The notes: generated by a model not told the origin, from the sequence alone. A stretch of DNA of 64,000 nt from Tepidisphaeraceae bacterium (GCA_035998445.1 DASYHQ010000051.1:85922-149921); one strand, 5' to 3'; positions 10,201 to 18,431 are shown, counted from the first letter of the stretch. Numbers and translations: made by a program.

Positions 10201-10661
10201 TAGCTGAGCCAGTTAAACCCGAACTCCAGCATCGGTCGGCCGGAAAGCACCAGCGCCACCAAGATGATCACCGCGAACGGTGTGTACGGATTCAACCACG
10301 GCCGCCGCCGGCGGCGGCGTTGTGGCAGGGGGCGCATTAGCCCCGCGGTATCGCGCCGATGCGCCCACCACAGCCCTGCGCCGGCCACTACGATCAACAG
10401 TAGCGTCACCGGTAGCGCCAGCGTCTTGACGGGAATGCCCATCCGGTTCACGAAGAAGACCGGCAGCACCGTGCAGACCACCCCCAACGGCGGGGCCAGC
10501 AGCACGCTCTGCAGCTTGTTCCGTGTCACGTCCAACGCGCGCATCAGCACGTAACCAAGCGATGTCCAAAGCGACAGAAGCAGGACGCAGAACAGTAAAG
10601 CGAGCAATGCCGATCTCCAAAGCGGGGTGAAGTCGTGGGCCGGGCAGGGTAATGGGCGCAA
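7278..10661 (-). CDS. giant polytopic membrane protein with tandem C-terminal beta repeats (GT-C-like, function unknown)
   Basis: A protein of 1,127 residues. The first half (to roughly residue 530) is a multi-pass membrane domain with many hydrophobic helices, a basic RRRRRR loop near residue 118, and an extended loop with an acidic residue pair soon after the early helices (YCNEDMANYT), an arrangement like GT-C-type lipid-linked-sugar transferases. The middle is a soluble, probably periplasmic domain. The last 260 residues are two clearly homologous units of about 130 residues (near 868-995 and 996-1127), each running from an F-P-x-D-L motif through DGW, RGxVPxVGN, AVLKxDG and GRRxxEL. I do not recognise a named family. 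Placed directly upstream of a dolichol-phosphate-mannose-synthase-like GT2, it may be the membrane transferase using that product; this is inference. Confidence 0.7.
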   Translation of the reverse strand: MRPLPCPAHDFTPLWRSALLALLFCVLLLSLWTSLGYVLMRALDVTRNKLQSVLLAPPLGVVCTVLPVFFVNRMGIPVKTLALPVTLLLIVVAGAGLWWAHRRDTAGLMRPLPQRRRRRRPWLNPYTPFAVIILVALVLSGRPMLEFGFNWLSYCNEDMANYTMAAERFLHYGFFDIPPVEALTEGRNYNQNFWFMHARDAQRPGCELIIAWAAGTTGLTVHEVFMPAIIAMHGGLVSAAAGLVYRSRRRYRVALGACALMAVSALSTFGAMYQLIAQVAGLSILTLLAALLLRPLHTVQGRHVWRYGILTGIAGAGLLVIYPESAPFLGVSLVGYQVVQIVRRRGRAPWRRVTGVVLFAAVVVAVMMQTYSVNAVLFLLDQVQTGSANTDVQVKLFPYYLLPSGLANLWNLQMIATLPLEPFLSLTILTGLIATVAVVLLGARLAWRGEATATVMVVMFVVGVQLFQGRSAFGLYKLAMFLQPFMLGVVAIVLLSRGRFAPARLAMFVALLLSTAWIQRGYVAESRGAGFTEIYEASEMRVTQKFNETIRELGPASLLLDTSSITLSKFESVYASGIPSGFPTHDYFGNIESVDLGARVRSPVIVDASARLLAAVAEKRGDAAFDLKRDPNDPELTTSDPNGLGREHENPFRYSRVGLIDGDPGQSQYLIGTGTALSVLNRFHYEPSHAEPFIVKPMATVRNHLLYKFSEFGIAYYGSLKQAERVTFYQVERDRLIPGARFIGIGRYLLFEVLQPTEQVRLVLDITATLKSDKANFLPKADAIGDTRVTLPLVGRGSARVFSPPLKPQVIKGRSYVMIDLNEFGTYFPFQRVRLMNLWGNDITFDHRKLVCFARGISVVGEDDYANLRAPRSLTTFPKDLMNQHVEYSGIYEKDGWVSDASYYMLKPEPGDKLSVRGEVPNVGNKGYSTKAVLKLDGQVLAEKMVTLGEFELIGDVPPGQGRRRVELTFEDNQYFPAPDNRPVAAKIFFVGFEPATFVPRALSAFPTDLTQQAVVYEGVSTDGWAAGIVHAILMPETDDRVAVRGVVPLVGNPDHTSTAVLKVDGVTIASKQLPVGHFEIAGQLPAGHGRRKIELSFDNTQILPVPDGRSVGAQITFMGFERQATP

Positions 10662-10708
10662 AGGGGAAGATCAAATGTGAACGGTACAAGCACGAAACGC
10701 GCACCAAC

Positions 10709-10775
10709 GTTTAGTCGTGGGCTTGCCCGCGATTGGTGACCGACGAATCCATCGCGGGCAAGCCCGCGGCTAAAC
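10709..10775. repeat. short intergenic inverted repeat, family D
   Basis: GTTTAG-CGTGGGCTTGCCCGCGAT pairs imperfectly with ATCGCGGGCAAGCCCGCGGC-TAAAC, giving a strong hairpin between two divergent genes. The terminal 16 bases (AAGCCCGCGGCTAAAC) recur inside the ABC-F coding sequence at about 54782. Confidence 0.75.
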
Positions 10776-10827
10776 ATCGTGCTGGCTAGCCTATGGCCCC
10801 CGCTTGGCCTACACTGCCGCCCCTGGC

Positions 10828-11427
10828 ATGGAATTCAACGTCTTTTTGTTCGCGGGCCTCTGCGTCGCCTGCATTATCTTGATGATCGCCGAGCGCCGCG
10901 GTGCGCCGGTCGTGCTTACGTTGCGGCTGAAGAACGACATCAAACGCGAGACCCGCTTCCTCCAGCAGTACGGCCAATTCACGTGCTGCACGATCGTTGT
11001 GGCGATCGTCTTCTGCCTGGGTGGCTCCAGTTGGCGCGGCCATGGGCAGGGCATTGTCGTCCCCCTGGCCGTGGCGCCACTGGTGGCCGGCGGGCTGGGG
11101 ATGTTCGTTAAACGGCTGCTGAGCCGGGTGCGCCCCGGCCACGAGAACGCCGGTAAGTTCCTCGGCCCCCAAAAAGGCCACGCCAACTTCCGCGAAAGCT
11201 TCCCATCCAATCATAGCGCCACCGCCATGGCGCTCAGCGTCGGACTGTCGTACCTCTACCCGCCAGCCGCGATTGTCTTCTGGACGCTCGCGGTCGTCAC
11301 TGGCCTGCTGCGATACCTTTTAGATGCCCACTGGCCTAGCGACGTTCTGGGCGGCTTGGCCTTCGGTTATGCGATTGCCTGGGCGGTTTGGCATGGGATC
11401 GCGGCGGTGGGTGGGTTTACTTTGTGA
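10828..11427 (+). CDS. PAP2-family membrane phosphatase
   Basis: A 199-residue polytopic protein of the type 2 phosphatidic acid phosphatase superfamily. All three signature motifs are present: K-x6-R-P (K95, R102, P103), P-S-N-H-S (126-130, normally PSGH) and R-x5-H-x3-D (R162, H168, D172). H129 and H168 are the expected catalytic histidines. It probably dephosphorylates a lipid such as phosphatidic acid, phosphatidylglycerol phosphate or undecaprenyl diphosphate at the outer face of the inner membrane. I preferred ATG 10828 to the upstream TTG because the first hydrophobic helix begins right after it. It is divergent from the giant membrane-protein gene, with a hairpin repeat between them. 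Confidence 0.88.
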   Translation: MEFNVFLFAGLCVACIILMIAERRGAPVVLTLRLKNDIKRETRFLQQYGQFTCCTIVVAIVFCLGGSSWRGHGQGIVVPLAVAPLVAGGLGMFVKRLLSRVRPGHENAGKFLGPQKGHANFRESFPSNHSATAMALSVGLSYLYPPAAIVFWTLAVVTGLLRYLLDAHWPSDVLGGLAFGYAIAWAVWHGIAAVGGFTL

Positions 11428-11444
11428 GGCTGGCGCGATCCTCC

Positions 11445-11560
11445 GGTCCCTCTCCCGGTACGCCGGGAGAGGCTAGGTGAGGGTGATTTCGAACTGCTGA
11501 CGACTTGGGCAGATCGAAATCACCCTCACCCTAACCCTCTCCCGGCGTACCGGGAGAGGG
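11445..11560. repeat. intergenic inverted repeat, family B (copy 1)
   Basis: The arm GGTCCCTCTCCCGGTACGCC... is mirrored by ...GGCGTACCGGGAGAGGG, each arm itself containing a small palindrome, around a unique AT-richer centre. It lies 20 bases past the PAP2 stop and may serve as its transcription end. Another full copy is at 47402 and a half copy at 40760. Confidence 0.85.
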
Positions 11561-11617
11561 GATTAAAGGGCAGCCGCCTTCCAATTGGTCCTTGGACATT
11601 CACCCTCCCCCTTCCCC

Positions 11618-12271
11618 ATGTCGTTCAAATGGGACTTTTCCACCCTCGCTGACCACCTCGGCCAAGCCCTTCAGGCCGTCGAGGCCGACTTGCGGCTTGA
11701 GCAGGCCGTCTACGGCTTAGACGCCAAGGACGAGCGCACGATCCAAGCCATCCTCGGCGAGCGCCTCACGGCCCACTACGACGTGGCGCGCGAGGTGCAC
11801 TACCCATCATCGGCCGGGAAGAAGCTCACGCACCGCCAGCGCTGCGACCTTGTGCTGACGCCCAAGGGCCGGCCATTGAAGTTGGACGTCGCGCCGCCGA
11901 CGCTCTTTGATCCGGCTAACCTGTGCGATCCCGCTGACGCGCTCTGGCTTGAGGTGAAGATTGCCTATCAGTTCCGCGAGGGCGGCCAGCGGCACGGCGG
12001 CTATGGCCAGCAGTGGCGCACCGCCGTCGTGCGCGACTTGCAGAAGATGGAGGCCGAGGAGCGTATCCACGAGGCCGGCCTCGTGCTGATCGTCTTCAAC
12101 GAGTCGGGCGAGGTGCTGGGAAAGGACCTGGACCTGTTCGAGCGCGTGCTGATGCAAAAAGAGGTGTTGGCCGGCTATCGGCACGTGCGCTCAATCGACA
12201 TCTGGGAACGCATCGGCCATCGCCTTGCCACCGCCGCCGTCTGGCCGACGCTGCAGCGGGGGGAGGGGTAG
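11618..12271 (+). CDS. conserved hypothetical, PD-(D/E)XK-nuclease-like protein
   Basis: A 217-residue soluble protein that I cannot assign to a named family. It shows a pattern compatible with the PD-(D/E)XK nuclease fold: a strand RCDLVLTP (D77) followed, after an insertion of about 30 residues, by ALWLEVKIAYQF (E112-x-K114), then a charged helix (VVRDLQKM) and a hydrophobic strand (GLVLIVFN). A glutamate-containing helix precedes these (RTIQAILGERL). ATG 11618 is chosen; there is no good ribosome binding site, so TTG 11585 remains possible. It stands alone on its strand between a family-B and a family-C repeat. Confidence 0.6.
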   Translation: MSFKWDFSTLADHLGQALQAVEADLRLEQAVYGLDAKDERTIQAILGERLTAHYDVAREVHYPSSAGKKLTHRQRCDLVLTPKGRPLKLDVAPPTLFDPANLCDPADALWLEVKIAYQFREGGQRHGGYGQQWRTAVVRDLQKMEAEERIHEAGLVLIVFNESGEVLGKDLDLFERVLMQKEVLAGYRHVRSIDIWERIGHRLATAAVWPTLQRGEG

Positions 12272-12329
12272 GAGTAGATGGAACTAACGAAGGCCAAGGA
12301 TGCTGAGTCACGAGAGGGTGGCAATAGAC

Positions 12330-12501
12330 GCGTCCGCTCCGCTCCGACCGTGGCATGGGCGTCTCGCCCATGCGTGCATTAAGTCCAGAAAACCAGATTT
12401 GTTTCGGCAGCTTTGGTCAGCGCGGTGCGGAACAAATAAGCTCTTCTATTCCAATCCGCACGCATGGGCGAGACGCCCATGCCACGGTCGGAGCGGACGC
12501 G
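12330..12501. repeat. intergenic inverted repeat, family C (copy 1)
   Basis: Arms of about 42 bases are near-perfect complements; each contains the nested palindrome GGCATGGGCGTCTCGCCCATGC or its complement. The unique centre is about 80 bases. It fills the gene-free stretch 12272-12576, where I see no coding sequence. Further copies are at 48622 and 50150. Confidence 0.85.
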
Positions 12502-12576
12502 ATCATCTGCTGTAACACCCCTCAGGATGACGGCGCTTGCGTCGCGGTTACACCCGCGTCGAACCAGCCCTACCCT

Positions 12577-13104
12577 CTACCGTTCCGGAACGAGTGCCCG
12601 CCGCGCAAGTGCCCAGACCGCGGCCCGTTGCATGCCGACGAGCATGGCGGTCACCGCGACGGCGGCGGCGAACGTGACGATGCTGCTCTCGTCGCCCGCG
12701 CGGAACGCGAACGCCAGCGACGTCGACACCGCCGGCGGGTGCACGGCGTCCAGCGTGATCATCAGCGTGATCGTCACGACCATCGCCACCCCGCCGGCGA
12801 CGTAGGGGCTGGTCGACCCCAAGGCCTTGTACGCACCGAACCCGATTACCGCCGCCAGCAGCTGTGACAGGACCAGCGTGCGCACGCGGTTGGTGCCGTG
12901 CTGCGGGTCGAGGTAGATCAGAAACGCGCTGCTCGCCAGCGAGGCGAACAGCAGCCGCTGGTTGCTGACGAACTCGACGAGCAGGAAGACCGCCAGCACG
13001 ACGAACGTCGGCAGCATCGCCAGCATGAACTCGTCGCGCAGCGACAGCCGCCGGCGCGGCGCGGTCTGCGTCTCGTTGGTGCCGATCGGCTTGAGGCTGT
13101 CCAT
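12577..13104 (-). CDS. HPP-family integral membrane protein
   Basis: A 175-residue membrane protein with four or so hydrophobic helices and the family signature around residues 108-130: STSPYVAGGVAMVVTITLM followed by LDAVHPPAVSTSL, which contains the H-P-P motif that names the family. Some HPP proteins transport nitrite in plastids; in bacteria the role is mostly unknown. The start ATG at 13104 was chosen because the family-like sequence begins with the cytosolic basic stretch APRRRLSLRDEF just after it. It is on the same strand as the SGNH hydrolase gene upstream, about 100 bases away. Confidence 0.8.
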   Translation of the reverse strand: MDSLKPIGTNETQTAPRRRLSLRDEFMLAMLPTFVVLAVFLLVEFVSNQRLLFASLASSAFLIYLDPQHGTNRVRTLVLSQLLAAVIGFGAYKALGSTSPYVAGGVAMVVTITLMITLDAVHPPAVSTSLAFAFRAGDESSIVTFAAAVAVTAMLVGMQRAAVWALARRALVPER

Positions 13105-13202
13105 CTGGTCGGTCACGCGCGTCCCACTAAATCGTCCCACGGCCGACGCTTGCCGACCCGCGGCGCCACTGTACAGCGCTAGTGAAAAACCCGCCGCGCC
13201 CG

Positions 13203-13877
13203 TTACGGTAGGGCGGTCGTGGCGGGCCAATCGCCGCTGGCAGCGGCGATCTTCAGCAGATGCTCGGCAATGAACTTGGCCTGCCTGGCCCGCGCGGCCT
13301 CGTCGTAATGCACGTGGTCGATGAGCGACTCGGGCAGCAGCGCCTGACAGAACGCCGCAAAGTCGATGACGTGCGCGTCGGCGTCCCGCATCACGCCATC
13401 GGCGATGGCGTTGTACCGGTCCACGTCGGCCTGATAGCGGTGAAACGAGGCGCGGGCGTTGTGGATCTCGTCCACCACTGGCGTGATGCGCAGCCACGCC
13501 AGGGTGAGCCCCATGGCTGCGACTTCCTGCGTGATCGCGCGCAGGTTCGACTCGAACTGCTCGATCGGCACCTGTTTGGCCTTTGTCGTCGGATGGGTCT
13601 TCAGGTCGTGCAGGCCGCAGCTTAGCAGCAGAATGTCGGCGGGAATCGGGTCGTTCTGGCGGCGGTCCTTCAGATACGCGAGCACCCGGCTTGAATCGCC
13701 GCCACTGGCGCCCTGCGCCACGTCGAGGTTGTCTTCGGCCCGCTTGCCGTCGGTGGCGCGCTTGCGGTCGTAGTGCATCCGGCCGGCCAGTTCCCGCTCG
13801 AGGTACGGGCCGAACTGAAGCGTGAGGCTGGCGCCGACGACGAAGACGCGGGGCATGGACATCTCGTTCTGGGTCAT
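13203..13877 (-). CDS. SGNH/GDSL-type hydrolase
   Basis: A 224-residue protein with an SGNH-like layout: the nucleophile block is V-V-G-A-S-L-T (S17), a glycine block is GASGGDSSR, the block-III position carries SCGLHDLK rather than G-x-N-D, and the C-terminal D-x-V-H block is IDHVHYDEAARA. No signal peptide is visible, so it is likely cytoplasmic. It probably removes acyl groups from a sugar. Its ATG overlaps the stop of the AraC-type regulator gene (13874-13877), so regulator and esterase are translationally coupled, pointing to a role in the same carbohydrate response. Confidence 0.8.
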   Translation of the reverse strand: MTQNEMSMPRVFVVGASLTLQFGPYLERELAGRMHYDRKRATDGKRAEDNLDVAQGASGGDSSRVLAYLKDRRQNDPIPADILLLSCGLHDLKTHPTTKAKQVPIEQFESNLRAITQEVAAMGLTLAWLRITPVVDEIHNARASFHRYQADVDRYNAIADGVMRDADAHVIDFAAFCQALLPESLIDHVHYDEAARARQAKFIAEHLLKIAAASGDWPATTALP

Positions 13878-14815
13878 TCCAAGGCTCCTGCAATGGGCTT
13901 CCCGCCCGTAGGCCGATCGGTGCCGAATCGCATCTTGTCGCGGTACGTGCGCGGCGACATGCCGACGCGTTTCTTGAACTCGGCCGAGAAGTAGAGCTGG
14001 CTCGCGTAACCGAGCTGATCGGCGATCGACTTTATCGGGTGGTGCGAGCCGGCCAACAGGCTTTGGGCGACCTGCATCTTCAGGTTCAGGAAGTACGCGA
14101 TCGGCGCCATGCTGAAATGTTCGAGGAACAGCCGGTGCAGGGTCGACGGGCTCAGTTTCGTCATCTCACAGAGGCGCGGGACGGTTAAGTGGTCGCCGGG
14201 GTGGGTCTTCATGTAATCCACCGCCTTGCGCAGGCGCGGCGGCACCCCGCTGCGCGCGACCGAGCGGCTAAGTTCGATGATCACCTCGTAGGCGATCGCC
14301 GATGCGACGCGGGCCGAGTCGACGGTGGGGCGTTGCAGGGTCTGATGGGCGCGCTCGAACTGCGCCGTCAGCCAAGGCAGGTCGGCGGGGCGGACGACGT
14401 CGTGGTCGGCCAGGCCGGTTAAACTGAGCAGCGTGGGCACGAGCGGGCCGGCGATCTGCATGACCTTCTTCAGGCCGACGCCCGGCGTCGTCAGCGACAT
14501 CTCGTTGTCTTCACCGGGCCGCACGAGGAACACCTGGCCCGGTTCGACGGTGTACTCCTGATCGTTCTGCACGAACCGAAACGTGCCATTCACCACCAGT
14601 TCCAGCGCCAGCTCGCGCGCGTTGCGCCGCTGCCTCAGGCAACCCTGGACCCACTCATCATCCCCGACGGAACGCAACTGCAATGGCCACGCGGGACTGG
14701 GGTCGCCGTCCTTGGCGAACGTGAAGTGGTGATTGGGATAGGGGCCGACGTTGTAGCCTTCGACGCGCGTGATGCCGTCATCGATCGTAAGCACGTGCCG
14801 GCGTCGAATTACCAT
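13874..14815 (-). CDS. AraC-family transcriptional regulator
   Basis: A 313-residue regulator with an N-terminal cupin-like sensor (residues about 60-105, TFRFVQNDQEYTVEPGQVFLVRPGE) and a C-terminal double helix-turn-helix (LTVPRLCEMTKLSPSTLHRLFLEHF, then IKSIADQLGYASQLYFSAEFKKRVGMSPRTYR). The start at 14815 is fixed by GGGGAGG seven bases upstream. It is transcribed divergently from a long glycan-degradation operon beginning near 15069, which is the classic arrangement for a sugar-responsive activator of that operon. It is translationally coupled to the downstream SGNH hydrolase gene. Confidence 0.9.
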   Translation of the reverse strand: MVIRRRHVLTIDDGITRVEGYNVGPYPNHHFTFAKDGDPSPAWPLQLRSVGDDEWVQGCLRQRRNARELALELVVNGTFRFVQNDQEYTVEPGQVFLVRPGEDNEMSLTTPGVGLKKVMQIAGPLVPTLLSLTGLADHDVVRPADLPWLTAQFERAHQTLQRPTVDSARVASAIAYEVIIELSRSVARSGVPPRLRKAVDYMKTHPGDHLTVPRLCEMTKLSPSTLHRLFLEHFSMAPIAYFLNLKMQVAQSLLAGSHHPIKSIADQLGYASQLYFSAEFKKRVGMSPRTYRDKMRFGTDRPTGGKPIAGALE

Positions 14816-15068
14816 GATCGGACCTCCCCGGGCTGCTGTTGGAATGAAAGCATATCGTATATAAGACCGCATGGCTATCGGCATGAGATCGGGAATTCAT
14901 TTGGCTAATGCAGAATTCTTCCAGACCCGCTATGGTGTTTTCAGGCCGACTGCGGTGATGCTAATCGAAGCTAATGAGATTTTTTATCCAAGGATGTGAC
15001 AGTATTGGACATATCGTGCCGGCATCCGCCATTTGGCCGACGCTGACAGCATGGTGTATGTTTGGGGT
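14816..15068. promoter_or_regulatory. divergent control region between araC-type gene and the glycan operon
   Basis: This gene-free region separates two divergent transcription units. It is AT-richer than its surroundings (TATCGTATATAAG at about 14852, and GAGATTTTTTATCC near 14974) and has three GCTAAT hexamers between about 14904 and 14974. The AraC-type protein probably binds here, but I cannot define its site or firm promoters. Confidence 0.45.
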
Positions 15069-16748
15069 ATGCAAGTCTTAGATGCTTCGGAGCACGTGTC
15101 ACTGCGTTCCCCGGCGTTGCGCAGCGTGTGGGGGGGTGGGCAGTTGCTGGCGCTGTCAGGCATGACGGGACCGACCGATTACGAGCGGGGCTTGGTCGGC
15201 CGCACGAGCTTTAGCGGGTGCGGCATCGACCTGGTGCTTCCTTATACGGCATCCCTTCGCTTCTCAGGCTCGGCGCCGATGTCGGTCTTCCTGGGCGGGG
15301 ATCACTTCCAGTTAATCTTGGCCGACGCTCCCGCGGTGCGCGGGGCGTTCATCGACGCGCACCACCTGCTGGTCGAAGGCACGTGCGCGTTCGTCGGCGC
15401 GGGGTACGACACCGTCATCAATGGCAGCCGTACGCTGATCGCGCCGACAGGCTTGCTCGATCGTCGTCACCTTGTGATCGACCTGGACCAGCTGATCGCC
15501 GACCGCCAAAAATGGACGACCGACCTGCGCCTGCCGGCCGGCTGCGATGAAGCGACCGCCGACGCCTACCTGAAGGCGCGCGTGATGATTCGCACGCAGA
15601 CGCTGGCGGCCGAGGGAGCGATGACCGGCCTGTGGACGACGCCCGACCGTTGGCCGCACCGCGACATGTGGCTGTGGGACAGCGTGTTTCACGCGATCGG
15701 CATCGCCCACTTCGATCGCGCGATGGCCCGCCGGGTGCTGGATGCGATGTTCGACGTGCAACGGGTCGACGGCTTCATCCCCCACCAGGCCGCCGCCACC
15801 GGTTGGCGCTCGCAGATCACGCAGCCACCGGTGCTGGCGTTCGGCATGGAACGCGTGATGGGCGACACGTCCGACCTCGACTGGATCGCGGCCCGGTTCG
15901 ACCAATTGGCGGCTTATCTTCGGTGGAACGAGCAGAACCGCGACACTGATGGGAACGGACTGGTCGAGTGGTACATCGAGGCCAACGAACATTGCCGTAG
16001 CGGCGAGAGCGGGATGGACAACTCGCCCCGCTTCGACGATGCGGTGCAGTTGGACGCCGTCGACTTCAACAGCTTCATGGCGGCCGAGTACCGCACGCTG
16101 GCGCGCTTCGCGCGACTGCTGGGCCGCGACGACGACGCCCGACGATGTGATGCGCGGCATCGCGAGTTGTGCGCGTCGATCAACGGCCTGCTGTGGGACG
16201 AGTCGACCGGCTTCTACCAGGATCGCGACGTGGTCACGGGGCGGCGCACGGGCATCCTGGCCAACTCAGGCTTCCTGCCGTTGATCTGCGGCGCGGCCAG
16301 CGCCGAACAGGCCCAGCGGCTGGCGCGGCACCTGGAAGACCCCGCGACGTTCGGCACGACGGTGCCGGTGCCGTCGGTCGCCGTCTCGTCGCGGCGGGGC
16401 GGGGAAAAGGACATGTGGCGCGGCCCGATGTGGGTCAACCTGAACTGGCTCATCGAGATTGGCCTGCGCGACTACGGCCTTACCCAGGCCGCCGACCACG
16501 TGCGCGAGCGAACGGTGGCGGAAATTGTTCGCCACCACCAGCGCCACGGCACGTTCTACGAGTTTTACGACAGCGACGGTGCGACCGAGCCGGGCCACCT
16601 GGACCGCAAGGGCCACCGCGCCAGCCCCGGCGGCAATCCGTACCACCGCGTCATCCACGATTTCGGCTGGACTGCCACGCTGTTCATCGACATGGTCCAC
16701 CGTGCAGCACTCGATCGCGCCCAGCCCGGCCAAGTCAAGCGCGTCTAA
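15069..16748 (+). CDS. GH63/MGH1-like (alpha/alpha)6-barrel glycosidase
   Basis: A 559-residue enzyme resembling the mannosylglycerate hydrolase/GH63 C-terminal group. An N-terminal beta domain (to about residue 150) precedes an (alpha/alpha)6 barrel with signature stretches PHRDMWLWDSVFHAIG, NGLVEWYIEANEHCRSGESGMDNSPR and GPMWVNLNWLI. The acid-rich pocket motif DMWLWDS and the NGLVEW/ESGMDNSPR block correspond to the expected catalytic region. There is no signal peptide, so it probably acts in the cytoplasm on imported oligosaccharides. The start could also be ATG 15051 or TTG 15033. It is the first gene of the operon divergent from the AraC regulator. Confidence 0.82.
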   Translation: MQVLDASEHVSLRSPALRSVWGGGQLLALSGMTGPTDYERGLVGRTSFSGCGIDLVLPYTASLRFSGSAPMSVFLGGDHFQLILADAPAVRGAFIDAHHLLVEGTCAFVGAGYDTVINGSRTLIAPTGLLDRRHLVIDLDQLIADRQKWTTDLRLPAGCDEATADAYLKARVMIRTQTLAAEGAMTGLWTTPDRWPHRDMWLWDSVFHAIGIAHFDRAMARRVLDAMFDVQRVDGFIPHQAAATGWRSQITQPPVLAFGMERVMGDTSDLDWIAARFDQLAAYLRWNEQNRDTDGNGLVEWYIEANEHCRSGESGMDNSPRFDDAVQLDAVDFNSFMAAEYRTLARFARLLGRDDDARRCDARHRELCASINGLLWDESTGFYQDRDVVTGRRTGILANSGFLPLICGAASAEQAQRLARHLEDPATFGTTVPVPSVAVSSRRGGEKDMWRGPMWVNLNWLIEIGLRDYGLTQAADHVRERTVAEIVRHHQRHGTFYEFYDSDGATEPGHLDRKGHRASPGGNPYHRVIHDFGWTATLFIDMVHRAALDRAQPGQVKRV

Positions 16749-16814
16749 GCGTCGTTTCAACCGATTCGAATTTCATGATCGGCCAACCGATGGCCACGAC
16801 AGAGGAACTGGCCC

Positions 16815-18431
16815 ATGCTCGATTTTCAACGCAATCACACGGCCGTCGTTGAAGGCGCGGCGCCGTCGCGTCATCGCGGTCGTGTTGCCGTAGCCGCGGT
16901 TGTCGCGCTGCTGTCGGCGGCGCCGCACGCGAAGGCCGCCGACCCATCGCTCGTCGACGCCGTCGTCAACTACGCCGACACGATGCTCGAGCACGGCCGT
17001 GACCGGTACGGCGAGAAGCACACGCCGTTCTTCATCACGAACCTGTCGCGCACCGCCGAGGTGCCCGAATACCTGCACGAGGGCAACATTTCGCCCGAGA
17101 GCAAGAAACTCTACGGCTGGACCGACCGCTATTACGACCGCGCCTGGGGCGGGGCCAATCTGTTCCACCACATGCAGCTGCACGAGCTGCTCGCGTCGCT
17201 CAGCGAGTCCACCGGTAACCCGAAGTATCGCGACGCCAGCGATGCCGCGATCAAGTTCCTGTTCACCGATACGCAGAACCCGGAAACGAACCTGCTGCTG
17301 TGGGGCGAGCACCTGAATTGGGACGTTCGCCGCGACACGTTTTACTACACGAAGGACAAGTCCAAACCCCACGCCGATGCGCACGAACCCTTCGAGCCCG
17401 TCGCGCCCGAGTTCTGGGACCGGGCGCATGCGCTGGCGCCGGAGAACTTCCGCAAGTACGCGCTGGGCGTGTGGGAACACCAGATTTACGACCAGAAGAC
17501 CGGCGTCTTCTCGCGGCACGCGAATTGGTCCACCCACCGCCCGCAGACCGATGGCGCCTTCCCGCGCGTGGGCGGTTGGATGATCCTGCTCTGGACCAAG
17601 GCGTACGCGTTGAACCCCGACGACGCCCAGCTGCGCGAGCAGATGCTGCACGCGATCGACGTGATGACCGTTTTCTTCGAAAGGCAGATGGTCGAGTCGA
17701 CCGGCGCCCTCCGCGCCGGCCTTAATAAGGACGGCCAGGCCGTCGGCATGGCGCAGATGGCGTGGCTGGCGAACAACCTGATGTTCGCCGTCGACACCGA
17801 GCTTGCGGCCCAGTGGTTGCCCGAAACGCAGGCGAAGCGCCTGCGCGACCTCAACCGCCGGATCGACGAGTGGGCGCTGACGAAGCTGAATCACAACTTC
17901 GATGGCGAGCAGGCGGATCGTCCGCGCGGGTACCTGATCAAAGTCTACTCCGAGGACCTGCTGGCCGACGGCACGCATCGCCCGGGCGACCCCACCATGC
18001 CGGCTCGGCCGCGTGAATGGCCTTACACCAACGAATGGCTCACCGGGTACGGCTCGTCGCTCGCGTCGGAAACGGGCCGGTTGCTGCTGGAGCGTTACCA
18101 GACCACGCGCGACCCGCGCCTGCTGGCGCTGGCCCTGCAAAGTGCCGACGTCTACCTGACGTCCGAGCCGGTAACCGAGAACCTGCTTGCCACGGCGATG
18201 GCTAACGCGATCGAGTTCATGATTGAGGTTCACGGCGTGACGAAGGAGCAGAAATACCTCGACCGGGCCGTCCACTTCGCCGGCAAGGCCCGGGAGCTCC
18301 TGTTGACGGGGGACTCGCCGCTGCCCATGGCCTCGTCGAGCCATAACCATTACGAGGCGCTGGCCGGTTCCGACGAACTGCCGCTGGCGATGTGGAAGCT
18401 GGCGCAGGTGTTGAACGAGAAGCCGCAGTAG
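16815..18431 (+). CDS. exported (alpha/alpha)-toroid protein, probable glycan-degrading enzyme
   Basis: A 538-residue protein with a signal peptide ending near residue 42 (ALLSAAPHAKA-AD) and otherwise helical-repeat sequence typical of (alpha/alpha) toroids: HLNWDVRRDTF, LGVWEHQIYDQKTGVFSRHANW, YTNEWLTGYGSSLASETGRLL. It shares the motifs TYG/RYG-EK, WGEHLxW and xxWExQI with the protein encoded at 21472, so the two are diverged paralogues. I do not recognise a numbered CAZy family; polysaccharide lyase or glycoside hydrolase activity is plausible. GAGGA lies just upstream of the ATG. It is the second gene of the operon, 66 bases after the GH63-like gene. Confidence 0.7.
   Translation: MLDFQRNHTAVVEGAAPSRHRGRVAVAAVVALLSAAPHAKAADPSLVDAVVNYADTMLEHGRDRYGEKHTPFFITNLSRTAEVPEYLHEGNISPESKKLYGWTDRYYDRAWGGANLFHHMQLHELLASLSESTGNPKYRDASDAAIKFLFTDTQNPETNLLLWGEHLNWDVRRDTFYYTKDKSKPHADAHEPFEPVAPEFWDRAHALAPENFRKYALGVWEHQIYDQKTGVFSRHANWSTHRPQTDGAFPRVGGWMILLWTKAYALNPDDAQLREQMLHAIDVMTVFFERQMVESTGALRAGLNKDGQAVGMAQMAWLANNLMFAVDTELAAQWLPETQAKRLRDLNRRIDEWALTKLNHNFDGEQADRPRGYLIKVYSEDLLADGTHRPGDPTMPARPREWPYTNEWLTGYGSSLASETGRLLLERYQTTRDPRLLALALQSADVYLTSEPVTENLLATAMANAIEFMIEVHGVTKEQKYLDRAVHFAGKARELLLTGDSPLPMASSSHNHYEALAGSDELPLAMWKLAQVLNEKPQ

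Noticed and set aside
8472..10340. Long plus-strand ORF of 622 codons opposite the giant membrane-protein gene
   Set aside because: It is a G+C-driven shadow: arginine-, histidine- and glutamine-rich low-complexity sequence without a recognisable domain, while the minus frame has clear helices and repeats.
13105..13893. N-terminal extension of the HPP protein reading through the SGNH gene
   Set aside because: The extension has no HPP similarity and overlaps a confident gene in another frame; translation from ATG 13104 fits the family length.
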